DNA from: DTKD01 sp964494345
Lineage (GTDB): Bacteria; Armatimonadota; UBA5829
Length of the DNA: 64,000 nucleotides
NCBI GenBank assembly: GCA_964494345.1
Contig: CAZBSI010000003.1
Coordinates: forward strand, 124,001 to 188,000
Direction: 5' to 3'
In this document: in pieces, positions 34,502-42,636 of the stretch
Numbering within the stretch: position 1 is the first letter of the stretch
Layout of the letters: the number at the start of each line of letters is the position of its first letter
Made by a program: the position numbers and the translations under genes
Notes under the pieces: model-generated
What the model was told of the DNA's origin: nothing
The model's database searches: none
The model's input: the letters and a program-made list of their open reading frames with translations, nothing else

Positions 34502-35032
34502 TTATCGAACCGTGAAGTCCACCATCCGCAGCCCTACGGGTTGCGACATCTCGTTTGCTACTACCAGAGGCCTGGCGTTGGAGTATAAAACGGCGCTTTC
34601 CGGCATCTCCGGCACCAGCGAAACCTCCTGCGCATGCAGGCTGATGGGCGCACTTGCCACAACTTCGTTGTTGGAGGCGAGTCTATTTTGTCCGCCCACC
34701 GCCAGGAATGCAAACGCCACCCCAGATACAGCCAGCGCCGCCACCACAGGGCTGAGCTTGCGGGCGAAGTAGCCCGACATACGACTAAGCGCACGCTGAT
34801 GCGGCGGGGCGCTTATCTGATTCAGCCTGTGCATAATGCTGACCGCGAGGTCATCTCTCGGGACCATAGTGTTGAGTCTGGCAACCATAAGCTTGGTCGC
34901 CCTAATCGATTCGTATTCTTCCGCACAATCCGGACATTCGCGGAGATGGCTTCTGATATCGAGCATCTCCGCGCCTGTCAATTCGCCATCCACATAAGCC
35001 GATATCAAGTTCACAACACGCCGGCAATTCAT
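34502..35032 (-). CDS. Anti-sigma factor with zf-HC2 zinc finger
   Basis: The 176-aa protein starts MNCRRVVNLISAYVDGEL and carries the HxxxCxxC motif (HLRECPDC) of zinc-binding anti-sigma domains. A membrane helix follows near residues 95-113 (VVAALAVSGVAFAFLAV), with an extracytoplasmic tail of about 60 residues. It should hold the adjacent sigma factor inactive at the membrane. It follows the sigma gene by 14 nt. Confidence 0.87.
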   Translation of the reverse strand: MNCRRVVNLISAYVDGELTGAEMLDIRSHLRECPDCAEEYESIRATKLMVARLNTMVPRDDLAVSIMHRLNQISAPPHQRALSRMSGYFARKLSPVVAALAVSGVAFAFLAVGGQNRLASNNEVVASAPISLHAQEVSLVPEMPESAVLYSNARPLVVANEMSQPVGLRMVDFTVR

Positions 35033-35046
35033 AGTATTACACCTGC

Positions 35047-35628
35047 CTATAGTAACTGATGTTCATACTTTTTAAGTTTGTCCCTGAGAAGACGTCTTCC
35101 ACGGTGAAGTCTCGACCGCACAGTGCCGATGTTTGTGTTTGTGGCCTCCGCGATTTCTTCGTACGAAAGACCTTCGAGATCGGCATAAATCACCGTGATC
35201 CTGAACACCTCAGGTATATTCTCTAAAGCCGCCTGAATGCGACCGTCCACTTCCATCGCCAAAACAGTATCTTCCGGACCGCGCGCCGTATCAGCAACAT
35301 CAAACGGCGCTTCTCCTTCGGCGGTCTGCACTGGTTGATCCAGTGATCTTATCTTCACCTTCGGCCTTCTTCGCAACCGGTCGATGAAGACGTTGGACAT
35401 AATTTTATATAACCAGCTATCAAACGGAAGTTCTCTTCGATACTGGCCGAAAAATCTGAATGCGCGAATGAATGCTTCCTGAGTCAGATCCTCTGCCTCA
35501 GCATGATTGCCAGCCATTCGATACGCGATATTGTATGCCTGCTTGTGGTAGCGTTCCACAAGACGGTCAAACTCGCGCCGATCTTCGTCTCGTGCTCCCT
35601 CAATTACGGTGTCTACTAATTCCACCAA
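35047..35628 (-). CDS. ECF-family RNA polymerase sigma factor
   Basis: The 193-aa sigma-70 family protein has region 2 (AYNIAYRMAGNHAEAEDLTQ, AFRFFGQYRRELPFDSWLYK) and region 4 (LSYEEIAEATNTNIGTVRSR) and no region 3, which is the ECF layout. It is closest to the RpoE/SigW group with an HC2 anti-sigma partner, present next door. GGAGG precedes the start; TTG at 35628 or the following GTG can initiate. With htrA downstream on the same strand, an envelope-stress role is likely. RpoE-like naming is avoided for lack of targets. Confidence 0.9.
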   Translation of the reverse strand: MVELVDTVIEGARDEDRREFDRLVERYHKQAYNIAYRMAGNHAEAEDLTQEAFIRAFRFFGQYRRELPFDSWLYKIMSNVFIDRLRRRPKVKIRSLDQPVQTAEGEAPFDVADTARGPEDTVLAMEVDGRIQAALENIPEVFRITVIYADLEGLSYEEIAEATNTNIGTVRSRLHRGRRLLRDKLKKYEHQLL

Positions 35629-35727
35629 GGGACCTCCACCTCATTCCTAGATTTATGTACGCTGATAGGCAGGCAAAGGTTCCCAATCTGATTATCGGAT
35701 TTTTTGCCTGCATCTCCGCACAACTTA

Positions 35728-35756
35728 ATTATAAGATAATGGTGTTTATAACTCAA
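35728..35756 (-). promoter_or_regulatory. Promoter of the sigma/anti-sigma operon
   Basis: TTGAGT (35751-35756), a 17-nt spacer and perfect TATAAT (35728-35733) on the minus strand. This is a housekeeping-type promoter with a leader of about 95 nt, rather than an ECF-type autoregulated one. Confidence 0.65.
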
Positions 35757-35836
35757 GTCAAAGCCTGGACGGTATTGTGATAAGCAGCCGGAATCACGGC
35801 GGGTTTAGCACAAATCAAGCCGGGGGGACAATTACC

Positions 35837-36181
35837 ATGACGGGTAAAGCCGTTAATCGAGCGCGTGGATGGTATACCGCAATGCAGTGGCAAGACAAAG
35901 GTCCTGATAAAATCGGACACAGTGAGCGGGACTTTAAGGTGTGCGGCCTCTGCGACGCGCTCAACCCGGCAGGCAATACACACTGCCACGTCTGCGGATG
36001 GAGTGGCTGGTTTTACAGGGATAAAGAAACCGTTCGTGAAGCCATTAGGGCTATGGCGGAAAGATTCGGCGGTCTGGACGAGTCGCTGTTTGTAGATGAG
36101 GCAGTGCCGAGCACCCCGCCCAAACCTGGCGTGTGGGCGGATGTTTGGGATTCACTTAGAAGACTGTTCGGCCGGGCTTAG
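35837..36181 (+). CDS. Zinc-ribbon protein, unknown function
   Basis: The 114-aa protein has a rubredoxin/RanBP2-like ribbon, CGLCDALNPAGNTHCHVCGW (two CxxC pairs 14 residues apart), followed by an acidic helical region and a short C-terminal helix with RRLFGRA. ATG 35837 has GGGGGGA upstream; a GTG at 35777 would add 20 residues without a site. It is divergent from the sigma factor. Function unknown. Confidence 0.6.
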   Translation: MTGKAVNRARGWYTAMQWQDKGPDKIGHSERDFKVCGLCDALNPAGNTHCHVCGWSGWFYRDKETVREAIRAMAERFGGLDESLFVDEAVPSTPPKPGVWADVWDSLRRLFGRA

Positions 36182-36212
36182 TGCGGTCGCGACCGCGACT
36201 TTGATGGCCATT

Positions 36213-36247
36213 AAACGGGTTTGTCGGCAAAACCGGCAAGCCCGTTT
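36213..36247. terminator. Bidirectional hairpin between convergent genes
   Basis: AAACGGGTTTGTCGG (36213-36227) pairs with CCGGCAAGCCCGTTT (36233-36247) over 15 positions with two G-U pairs and loop CAAAA. It lies between the zinc-ribbon and MscS stops. Confidence 0.65.
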
Positions 36248-36250
36248 GGG

Positions 36251-37108
36251 TCAACCTAAAGAGATGTCGTTTTGAGCAAACGCTTCACGCACGTGCGAGT
36301 TGAGGGCGAACCGTATTTTTTCCTGCGCATCAGGAGCGACGACCCCCATAAGCCGTATCACGCTGGAAGTTGGGGTAATATTGGCCATTCCATCGCATAC
36401 GAACGGTTTTTTGATCTCACCGGGAAACTGAGCCGCCACCGATTTGCCGACCTCAGCCAGCACTTTTCGAGCTTTATCGACGTCAGAGGCAGAGGTGACC
36501 GAGTAGTCGGCTGTTAAAATCAAATCTCCGCGCGAGTGGTTGCAGACCTGGGTTATGTCGCCGTTGCTGAGGATATATAGTTTGCCGGCGGCATCCCTGA
36601 TGCGGGTGGTGCGAATCTGCAGATCAACAACCTCACCCGTAATAAGCCCGATAGTGACATAATCTCCTATGCCATACTGATCCTCAATTAAAATGAAAAA
36701 GCCGGAGATGACGTCGCGTACGAGTTTTTGAGCTCCGAAGCCTATCGCCAATCCTGCGATGCTGGCGGTGGTGAGCAGCGGCACGATATTGATGCCGGCT
36801 GCCTGCAGGACCATTATCACGGCCAAAAACGCCAATATGAAGCTGACCGCGCTGCTGAGCATACTGCGAAGTGCGGCTAACCGCGCTTTCCTGGCGTGCA
36901 GCATATCGCCGCTGAGCTTGGTCAACGACTTATTGAGTATGCCGCCGATCAGTTTGATCAGCACGAAGCGTAAAATCACATAGCCGACTACGATGACCAG
37001 AATCCTGGCAGACGCCATCAAAGCATTCTCAGCGTGCGATTGCCAGAAATTAACCCAATATTGAGATGCGAATATGAGGTTCAAGATTTCTTTTAACACC
37101 CAAAACAA
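36251..37108 (-). CDS. MscS-family mechanosensitive ion channel
   Basis: The 285-aa protein has three N-terminal membrane helices. The third, pore-lining one is followed by the family core (TTASIAGLAIGFGAQKLVRDVISGFFILIEDQYGIGDYVTIG), a beta domain, and an alpha/beta C-terminal domain. The channel opens under membrane tension to release osmolytes. The start TTG 37108 is weakly supported because no ribosome-binding site is evident. It lies downstream of ftsZ beyond an inverted repeat. Confidence 0.88.
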   Translation of the reverse strand: MFWVLKEILNLIFASQYWVNFWQSHAENALMASARILVIVVGYVILRFVLIKLIGGILNKSLTKLSGDMLHARKARLAALRSMLSSAVSFILAFLAVIMVLQAAGINIVPLLTTASIAGLAIGFGAQKLVRDVISGFFILIEDQYGIGDYVTIGLITGEVVDLQIRTTRIRDAAGKLYILSNGDITQVCNHSRGDLILTADYSVTSASDVDKARKVLAEVGKSVAAQFPGEIKKPFVCDGMANITPTSSVIRLMGVVAPDAQEKIRFALNSHVREAFAQNDISLG

Positions 37109-37114
37109 CGGAAG

Positions 37115-37157
37115 CGCGGAAGATTAGAATGCCGCCGGCTCTTCTGTCTTCCGCGCC
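37115..37157 (-). terminator. Inverted repeat after ftsZ
   Basis: GCGCGGAAGA (37115-37124) and TCTTCCGCGC (37148-37157) are exact 10-nt arms. On the minus strand the hairpin is followed by TTCCGTTGTTTT. It probably ends the dcw transcript. Confidence 0.6.
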
Positions 37158-37182
37158 CCAATATTTTCAGAACCCTAAGATT

Positions 37183-38283
37183 CTATCTTCTTCGCAAAAA
37201 GGCTGGTATATCGAGTTCACCTTCAGACGGGGCTGTCACCTCGGCGGGTTCGCGTGAGGCGGATTGCCTGCGCATCGGATCTCCCTCACCCGTCATTGTG
37301 GCGGCCTTGGTAAGGATGGGCTGCGGCGTTCGCTCCATAGAATCGAACCCCGTCGCCAACACCGTGATGCGAACTTCGCTGTTCAGCGCTTCGTCGACCA
37401 CCGTTCCGAATATGACGTTGACGTTATCGGCGTCGCAAGCCTTGTAGATAATGTCAGCAGCTTCGTAGACTTCGGAGAGCGTAAGGTCGGATCCGCCGGT
37501 AATGTTTATGAGAACGCCCTTCGCGCCGTCGATTGTGGTCTCCAGCAGCGGGCTTGCACACGCCATCTCAGCGGCTTTGACGGCCTTGTCGTCGCCCGAA
37601 CCATGACCGATACCCATAAGCGCGGTGCCCTGGTTCTCCATAATAGTCTTAACATCGGCGAAGTCCACGTTAATCATACCGGGGATAGTGATAATGTCGG
37701 AGATGCCCTGCACCCCCTGCCGCACGACGTCGTCTGCAACCTGAAATGCGTCGACCAGCGTGGCCCGCTTTTCGACCACACTCAGCAGGCGATCGTTTGG
37801 AATCGTGATAAGAGTATCAACCCGATCCTTGAGTTCGCTGGTGCCCGTCTCGGCTACTCGACCACGACGCGGGCCCTCAAAGGTAAACGGCTTAGTTACA
37901 ACAGCCACAGTCAGTGCGCCGAGTTCTTTGGAAAGCTCCGCAATGACCGGCGCCGCACCGGTACCAGTGCCGCCACCCATTCCTGCGGCGATGAAGACCA
38001 TATCGGCGCCTTCGAGGAGTTTCCGAACATCCTGCCTGCTTTCCTCAGCCGAGGCACGTCCGACTTCCGGGTTGCCCCCGGCGCCAAGACCCCTCGTGAT
38101 AGTCCCGCCAAGTTGGAGCTTGCTCTTGGCTTTCGACATATCCAACACCTGGGTATCAGTGTTCATCGCTATAAAATCAACACCCGATACTCCAGCTTCG
38201 ATCATTCGGTTGACGGCGTTCATTCCACCCCCGCCAACGCCAATAACTTTTATTTTTGCATAATAATCAGAACCGTGTCCCAT
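37183..38283 (-). CDS. ftsZ: Cell division GTPase FtsZ
   Basis: The 366-aa tubulin homologue forms the Z-ring. IGVGGGGMNAVNRM, the tubulin signature GGGTGTGAAPVIAEL, and NVDFADVKTIM (T7 loop) are conserved, and the C-terminal peptide DIPAFLRRR that binds FtsA is intact after a short linker. ATG 38283 has GAGGAG 8 nt upstream; a TTG three codons earlier sits on that site. It is the last gene of the dcw cluster. Confidence 0.97.
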   Translation of the reverse strand: MGHGSDYYAKIKVIGVGGGGMNAVNRMIEAGVSGVDFIAMNTDTQVLDMSKAKSKLQLGGTITRGLGAGGNPEVGRASAEESRQDVRKLLEGADMVFIAAGMGGGTGTGAAPVIAELSKELGALTVAVVTKPFTFEGPRRGRVAETGTSELKDRVDTLITIPNDRLLSVVEKRATLVDAFQVADDVVRQGVQGISDIITIPGMINVDFADVKTIMENQGTALMGIGHGSGDDKAVKAAEMACASPLLETTIDGAKGVLINITGGSDLTLSEVYEAADIIYKACDADNVNVIFGTVVDEALNSEVRITVLATGFDSMERTPQPILTKAATMTGEGDPMRRQSASREPAEVTAPSEGELDIPAFLRRR

Positions 38284-38348
38284 CTCTCGCAAGCTCCTCT
38301 CACGGGCGATCTAATCCGTTATAATTGCACTGTTGGACTCTGCCAGGC

Positions 38349-39578
38349 TTACTTTCCAAACAACTTAAAGAGCCCTCGTAATCCACCCTTAAGTGTAGCG
38401 GTTTTCTGCTTGGCCCGCAACCCCAATTGTCGTTTTACAGAGTATTTTACAAGTCCCACCGCGGTCGCATGGATCGGCGTGTCGATCTCATCCACTCGTC
38501 CGCCGACATCCCGCGGCAGTCCCAATCTTACAGGCATCGACAATAAACTTCCGGCCATACTTTCAGCGCCCGGCAGCATCGAGCCGCCGCCAGTGATAAC
38601 CGCGCCAGCCGGCAGCATTCCCAAATAGCCGGATTTCACCAGCTCATCGCGCACCTTGTCGAAAATCTCCTCCATTCGAGGCTCAATTATGCTTACCAGA
38701 ATCCTCCGAGGCAGTTCGCGCGACTCATCAGCGCCCAAACTGCAGACTTCGAAGAGCTCCTCCTCGCCCACCATATTAAGTGACGAGCAGCCGTTCTCTA
38801 TTTTGACCCGCTCCGCCTCCTCCGGCGAGGTGCGCAGCCCGACCGCGATGTCCCTGGTCACATGGCTGCCGCCTAAAGGAATCACCGCCGTGTAGAATAT
38901 CTCGCCGTCGATAAACAAAGCGACGTTGGTAGTGCCGCCGCCGATGTCTATAAGCGCCACTCCCAGCTCTTTTTCCGGGTCTAACACAACCGCAGAGCTG
39001 GTGGCTATCGGCTCCAGCACCTCGCAGTCGATGGCCAGCCCGGCCTGCTCCACGCACTTAACAACGTTGTCGATGAATGTGGTGGAACCCGTGACTATGT
39101 GAGTATCGACTTCAAGCCTGCTGCCGAACATTCCGACCGGATCCTTAACTCCGTCCTGCCCGTCGACGGTGAAATCTCTGGGGATAGATTGGATGATCTC
39201 CCGTTCCGGCGGCAATACAATCACCTTTGACGCCTCCACCACCCGCTCGACATCGTCGACAGTGATCTCTTTGCTATCGCCGGATATCGGAATAACGCCC
39301 CGGCTGTTGAGTGAGGAGATATGCTCGCCCGTAACCCCTACCGCCACCGTCCTGATCTGAAAATTACCGGCCTGGTTTTGAGCCTGGCTCACGGCCTCGC
39401 GAATAGCCTCAATGGTAGAGTCGAGATCGACGATTACACCCTTGCGAACGCCATCGGACGGCGCGACGCCGACTCCGATAACGTCCGTTTCTCCAGACGT
39501 CATATCGACATCCGCCAGCACACAACAGGTTTTAGTAGTTCCAATATCTAAACCAGCGATATATTCTTTGCGATTCAA
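38349..39578 (-). CDS. ftsA: Cell division protein FtsA
   Basis: The 409-aa actin-like membrane tether for FtsZ has phosphate 1 motif GLDIGTTKTCCVLAD, phosphate 2 ALIDIGGGTTNVALF and ITGGGSMLPGA of the adenosine motif. The C-terminal amphipathic targeting helix is GGLRGLFKLFGK. The start is TTG with GAGGG 6 nt upstream, 2 nt after the sbp stop. Confidence 0.96.
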   Translation of the reverse strand: MNRKEYIAGLDIGTTKTCCVLADVDMTSGETDVIGVGVAPSDGVRKGVIVDLDSTIEAIREAVSQAQNQAGNFQIRTVAVGVTGEHISSLNSRGVIPISGDSKEITVDDVERVVEASKVIVLPPEREIIQSIPRDFTVDGQDGVKDPVGMFGSRLEVDTHIVTGSTTFIDNVVKCVEQAGLAIDCEVLEPIATSSAVVLDPEKELGVALIDIGGGTTNVALFIDGEIFYTAVIPLGGSHVTRDIAVGLRTSPEEAERVKIENGCSSLNMVGEEELFEVCSLGADESRELPRRILVSIIEPRMEEIFDKVRDELVKSGYLGMLPAGAVITGGGSMLPGAESMAGSLLSMPVRLGLPRDVGGRVDEIDTPIHATAVGLVKYSVKRQLGLRAKQKTATLKGGLRGLFKLFGK

Positions 39579-39580
39579 CT

Positions 39581-39937
39581 TTAGCCCTCACGCTTTCTGC
39601 TCATTGCAGTCTGGGTCAGCCAGTAGCGCCGGATAAGAGACAGATTGAGGAACACCCTCCCGCCGAGCGCCACCACCGCAGCAAGCCACAAGTCCACCCC
39701 GATTTTATCTCCCAAAAATGCCAACAACGCGGCCAGAACTGTGTTTGCCACGAATCCAGAAATGAAGATGTCGTCGTGAAACTTGCCTTCGATGCCCGCC
39801 CTGATTCCACCAAATATGGAGTCAACGCCGGCAAGCGTGGCAAGCGATAAGTAGCTGGCGTAATCCGGGGGAAGCCGGAGCGGCAGCCAATAGATAGAAA
39901 ACCCTATTATCAGCCCCAAAATGGGCAGCCAAAGCAT
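39581..39937 (-). CDS. sbp: Small basic protein (DUF1290/Sbp) membrane protein
   Basis: The 118-aa protein has three to four membrane segments (MLWLPILGLIIGFSIYWLP, NTVLAALLAFLGDKIGVDLW, LAAVVALGGRVFLNLSLI), with the conserved TLAGVDSIFGGIRAGIEGKF that defines the Sbp family. In Bacillus and Actinobacteria it sits by division genes, role unclear. GGAG lies 6 nt before the ATG. Confidence 0.85.
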   Translation of the reverse strand: MLWLPILGLIIGFSIYWLPLRLPPDYASYLSLATLAGVDSIFGGIRAGIEGKFHDDIFISGFVANTVLAALLAFLGDKIGVDLWLAAVVALGGRVFLNLSLIRRYWLTQTAMSRKREG

Positions 39938-40024
39938 TAATTTCTCCGAAGATAGCTTGTATCAGTAATAGTTATTCGACGCCTGCCGGCATCCCTTCCG
40001 ATTCCATCAGAAGTTTATCGGCGG

Positions 40025-40777
40025 CTATTTTGGTGCGTTTTTACTCGGCGCCGCATAATTGAATCTTGTGCTGCCGGTGTATGCCGGGATGACCATATCA
40101 GTTTGCCTGGTGATCTCGATCATATCCAGCAGAATCAGTCCGTCCGCGACTCCTCCCGGTATTTTCAGCCCGTTTTCCAGAGTCTCCGGCTTGCCGATGG
40201 CTTTGATAACAAACGGCGGCGCAATCTGAGTTGAGTTGACCAGCACCACCGGCCCCACACAGCGGATTGACGAGGTGGCGACCAGGCGTTGTCCGTTTAA
40301 TGAGATGGCCTCCGCACCGGATGCAAAGAGTTCGTTTACGATGCCGCGGATGTCCGAATCGTGGATAATATAGTCACTGACTACGTCCTGGCGGGTTTCT
40401 GACGGGTTTCGTTTTGGGCTGTCGTGCAACAAGACGATGACTCCCGGCCCATGCACTGCCGCCGTGCCTGCGACCATTTTGGTCTCGTCGAGAATCCGCT
40501 CGATTTCCGTGGTGCCGCCGATTCTGCCCGCCTGCTCCTTAACGAGTTTCTCCACCCGTTCCTTATAATCCGCGAGTTCTTTTTCCAGATCAACGTTTTG
40601 CTGTTTTAATATTCTATATGCTTTTCTGAGTGCGACCGGACGTGCGGGTTCGTTGCTCTCTATCGCCTGTCGTTGGGTCTTAAGTGATAGCGCCAGCAAC
40701 ATTCCCAGGACGATACACAGAGCGGTGATTTGCCACAGCCAAGCTTTACCGCGAACCGGTGGAGCAATTGTAGACAT
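40025..40777 (-). CDS. DUF881 family membrane-anchored protein
   Basis: The 250-aa protein has one N-terminal membrane helix (ITALCIVLGMLLALSL), a coiled coil (AYRILKQQNVDLEKELADYKE) and the DUF881 globular domain (GPGVIVLLHDS, IHDSDIRGIVNELFASGAEAI, SSIRCVGPVVLVN). DUF881 genes lie near ftsQ/ftsZ in Firmicutes, Actinobacteria and Chloroflexi; function is unknown but division-related by context. Confidence 0.85.
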   Translation of the reverse strand: MSTIAPPVRGKAWLWQITALCIVLGMLLALSLKTQRQAIESNEPARPVALRKAYRILKQQNVDLEKELADYKERVEKLVKEQAGRIGGTTEIERILDETKMVAGTAAVHGPGVIVLLHDSPKRNPSETRQDVVSDYIIHDSDIRGIVNELFASGAEAISLNGQRLVATSSIRCVGPVVLVNSTQIAPPFVIKAIGKPETLENGLKIPGGVADGLILLDMIEITRQTDMVIPAYTGSTRFNYAAPSKNAPK

Positions 40778-40789
40778 TCAAATCTTCCG

Positions 40790-41590
40790 CTAAGATGCGG
40801 TAAGCGAGGTCGCCTTTGGTTTCCACACTGGTGCGGAGGGACAGCTCAGGTCGATGTATGCTCCTTCGCGGAGAATCGACGGCCTCTCCAACAGCGCGTG
40901 TCGCAATAATGACATTTTTAGTGCAATATCGTCCGGCTGGCCAAGCTTAACGCAGAAATCGCTGTTCATATTTAAGCATATATCACCGACCGGGTCAATG
41001 ATAATCTTATGTAATTGGGTTTGGTGTTCTCTGGCAATCTCCACTATTTTCAATGCGCTTTTGACAGATGCGGAGGTGGTGGGATAACCGACTTTCATTT
41101 GCAGCTTGCCGGATAACATCACCTTCGGAACGCCTTGCGGGGCGGCTTTTGTCTGGTGGAACACGAGTCCGTCTGATTGCAAAAGATAGCATCCGTTTGT
41201 GCAGACCACCACCGCGCAGGTCTGCCTTTCCCAGACTCTGAGCCATAGCTTATCCGGGTATCTGCGGCCTATTTTGACCTGTTGCACCTCGCTTAATTGT
41301 GCGATAGCCTGCAGTGCGGCGGATTTTCTCATTGTGATAATATTTCTGCCGATAAGAGGTTTGGCGGCTTTTTCTATCGCGGCCTGGTCGGCTAAATTGA
41401 CGCCTTTGATCTCTATTGCCGAGATGTTCATCTTCGGGCTGTTCAGCAGCCAGGTAATAGATCCGGCGGTGAGCGTGGTTACCATAAACAAGCAGAACAG
41501 CAGAAAATAGTTGGGCCTGCGGCGATTTCGCGGGCGCCGGGGGTAGGCAGGCCGGGTTTTTGCCGGTGCGGATTGTTTTGACTTTTGCAA
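40790..41590 (-). CDS. ftsQ: Cell division protein FtsQ/DivIB
   Basis: The 266-aa protein has a basic cytoplasmic tail (RPAYPRRPRNRRRPN), one membrane helix (YFLLFCLFMVTTLTAGSI) and the POTRA domain (ISAIEIKGVNLADQAAIEKA) with the FtsQ beta domain VQQVKIGRRYPDKLWLRVWE. It links early and late divisome proteins with FtsL and FtsB. I prefer TTG 41590, two bases after the ddl stop with GGGAG 7 nt upstream; a TTG at 41611 overlaps ddl. Confidence 0.9.
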   Translation of the reverse strand: MQKSKQSAPAKTRPAYPRRPRNRRRPNYFLLFCLFMVTTLTAGSITWLLNSPKMNISAIEIKGVNLADQAAIEKAAKPLIGRNIITMRKSAALQAIAQLSEVQQVKIGRRYPDKLWLRVWERQTCAVVVCTNGCYLLQSDGLVFHQTKAAPQGVPKVMLSGKLQMKVGYPTTSASVKSALKIVEIAREHQTQLHKIIIDPVGDICLNMNSDFCVKLGQPDDIALKMSLLRHALLERPSILREGAYIDLSCPSAPVWKPKATSLTAS

Positions 41591-41592
41591 CT

Positions 41593-42636
41593 TCACTCTC
41601 CCTTTTCGCAAGCAAACTCAATCAGCATATCAAGCAATCGATCGAAAGATATTCCCACCGCCTTCGCAGCCTCCGGCAGAAGGCTGGTCGGCGTCATACC
41701 TGGTATTGTATTAACCTCCAGCACGCACATTCCTTCTTGCCCGACGATCAAATCGACCCTTGCTGCACCGCTGCATCCGAGGGATTTATAGGATTTTACG
41801 GCTAAGTTCTGAGCATATTCTGTGTCTGCGTCGCTGAGTCTGGCGGGGATTATGTGTTCGGAGCCGCCGGGCGCATATTTCGATTCGTAATCGTAAAACT
41901 CGCTTTTGGGGAGGATTTCAATTACAGGCAGCGCGAATGGCTCGCCGTTACCCAGCACGCTTACTGTCAGTTCAGGCCCCGATATAAACTGCTCGACGAG
42001 GATTTGATTATCGTATTCTGAGGCCAGTTCGATGGCGGCATCGAGGTCGGCGGCTGTGTTGATTTTGCTCATTCCTAGAGTAGAACCCTGGCGACTGGGC
42101 TTTACCATTACGGGATAGCCAATTTGTGCGACCTCGGATGTGACTTTTGGACGATCCCAATCCCCTTTTATGACTGTGAAATCAACTGATTTCGGCACCG
42201 GGATGTCATCGGCTGCGAGGACTTTTTTGGCCATTGATTTATCCATAGCCAAAGCGCTTGCCAGCACTCCGGAACCTGTGTATGGGATGCCAAGCAGTTC
42301 CAAAGCGCCTTGAATTGTGCCGTCCTCGCCGTATTTGCCGTGCAGCGCGATAAAGACCACGTCGGAGCGTGGGTGTGATTTCGAGCCTATTATGCTGCGC
42401 ACCGATGCTAAAGTTCGGGCGCCGAAAACGCTGCGCACCTCAGTTATGCTGGAAATCTCGACGTCGGCGCCTTTGAGAACGCCACGGCTGCTGCCGGTGA
42501 GCAACGCCGCATCGACACCGTAGGCATCGTATTTGTCCGAATCCAGAGCTTCCAATATCTGTTTGCCCGTGGATAGTGAGATGTCCCTTTCAGATGATAT
42601 GCCGCCCATAAGGACCGCGACTCGCTTTTTCACCAC
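41593..42636 (-). CDS. ddl: D-alanine--D-alanine ligase
   Basis: The 347-aa ATP-grasp enzyme makes D-Ala-D-Ala for MurF. N-terminal VAVLMGGISSERDISLSTG, HGKYGEDGTIQGALELLGIPYTG split across the D-Ala site, the lid loop YAPGGSEHIIPA, and metal ligands in CVLEVNTIPGMTPTS are present. The loop Tyr (DYESKYAPG) fits D-Ala rather than D-lactate ligases. It overlaps murCB by 7 nt. Confidence 0.95.
   Translation of the reverse strand: MVKKRVAVLMGGISSERDISLSTGKQILEALDSDKYDAYGVDAALLTGSSRGVLKGADVEISSITEVRSVFGARTLASVRSIIGSKSHPRSDVVFIALHGKYGEDGTIQGALELLGIPYTGSGVLASALAMDKSMAKKVLAADDIPVPKSVDFTVIKGDWDRPKVTSEVAQIGYPVMVKPSRQGSTLGMSKINTAADLDAAIELASEYDNQILVEQFISGPELTVSVLGNGEPFALPVIEILPKSEFYDYESKYAPGGSEHIIPARLSDADTEYAQNLAVKSYKSLGCSGAARVDLIVGQEGMCVLEVNTIPGMTPTSLLPEAAKAVGISFDRLLDMLIEFACEKGE

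Noticed and set aside
37264..38628. Long plus-strand open frame antisense to ftsZ and the start of ftsA's end
   Set aside because: A shadow of strongly biased codons of ftsZ/ftsA; composition is His/Arg-rich with no domain.
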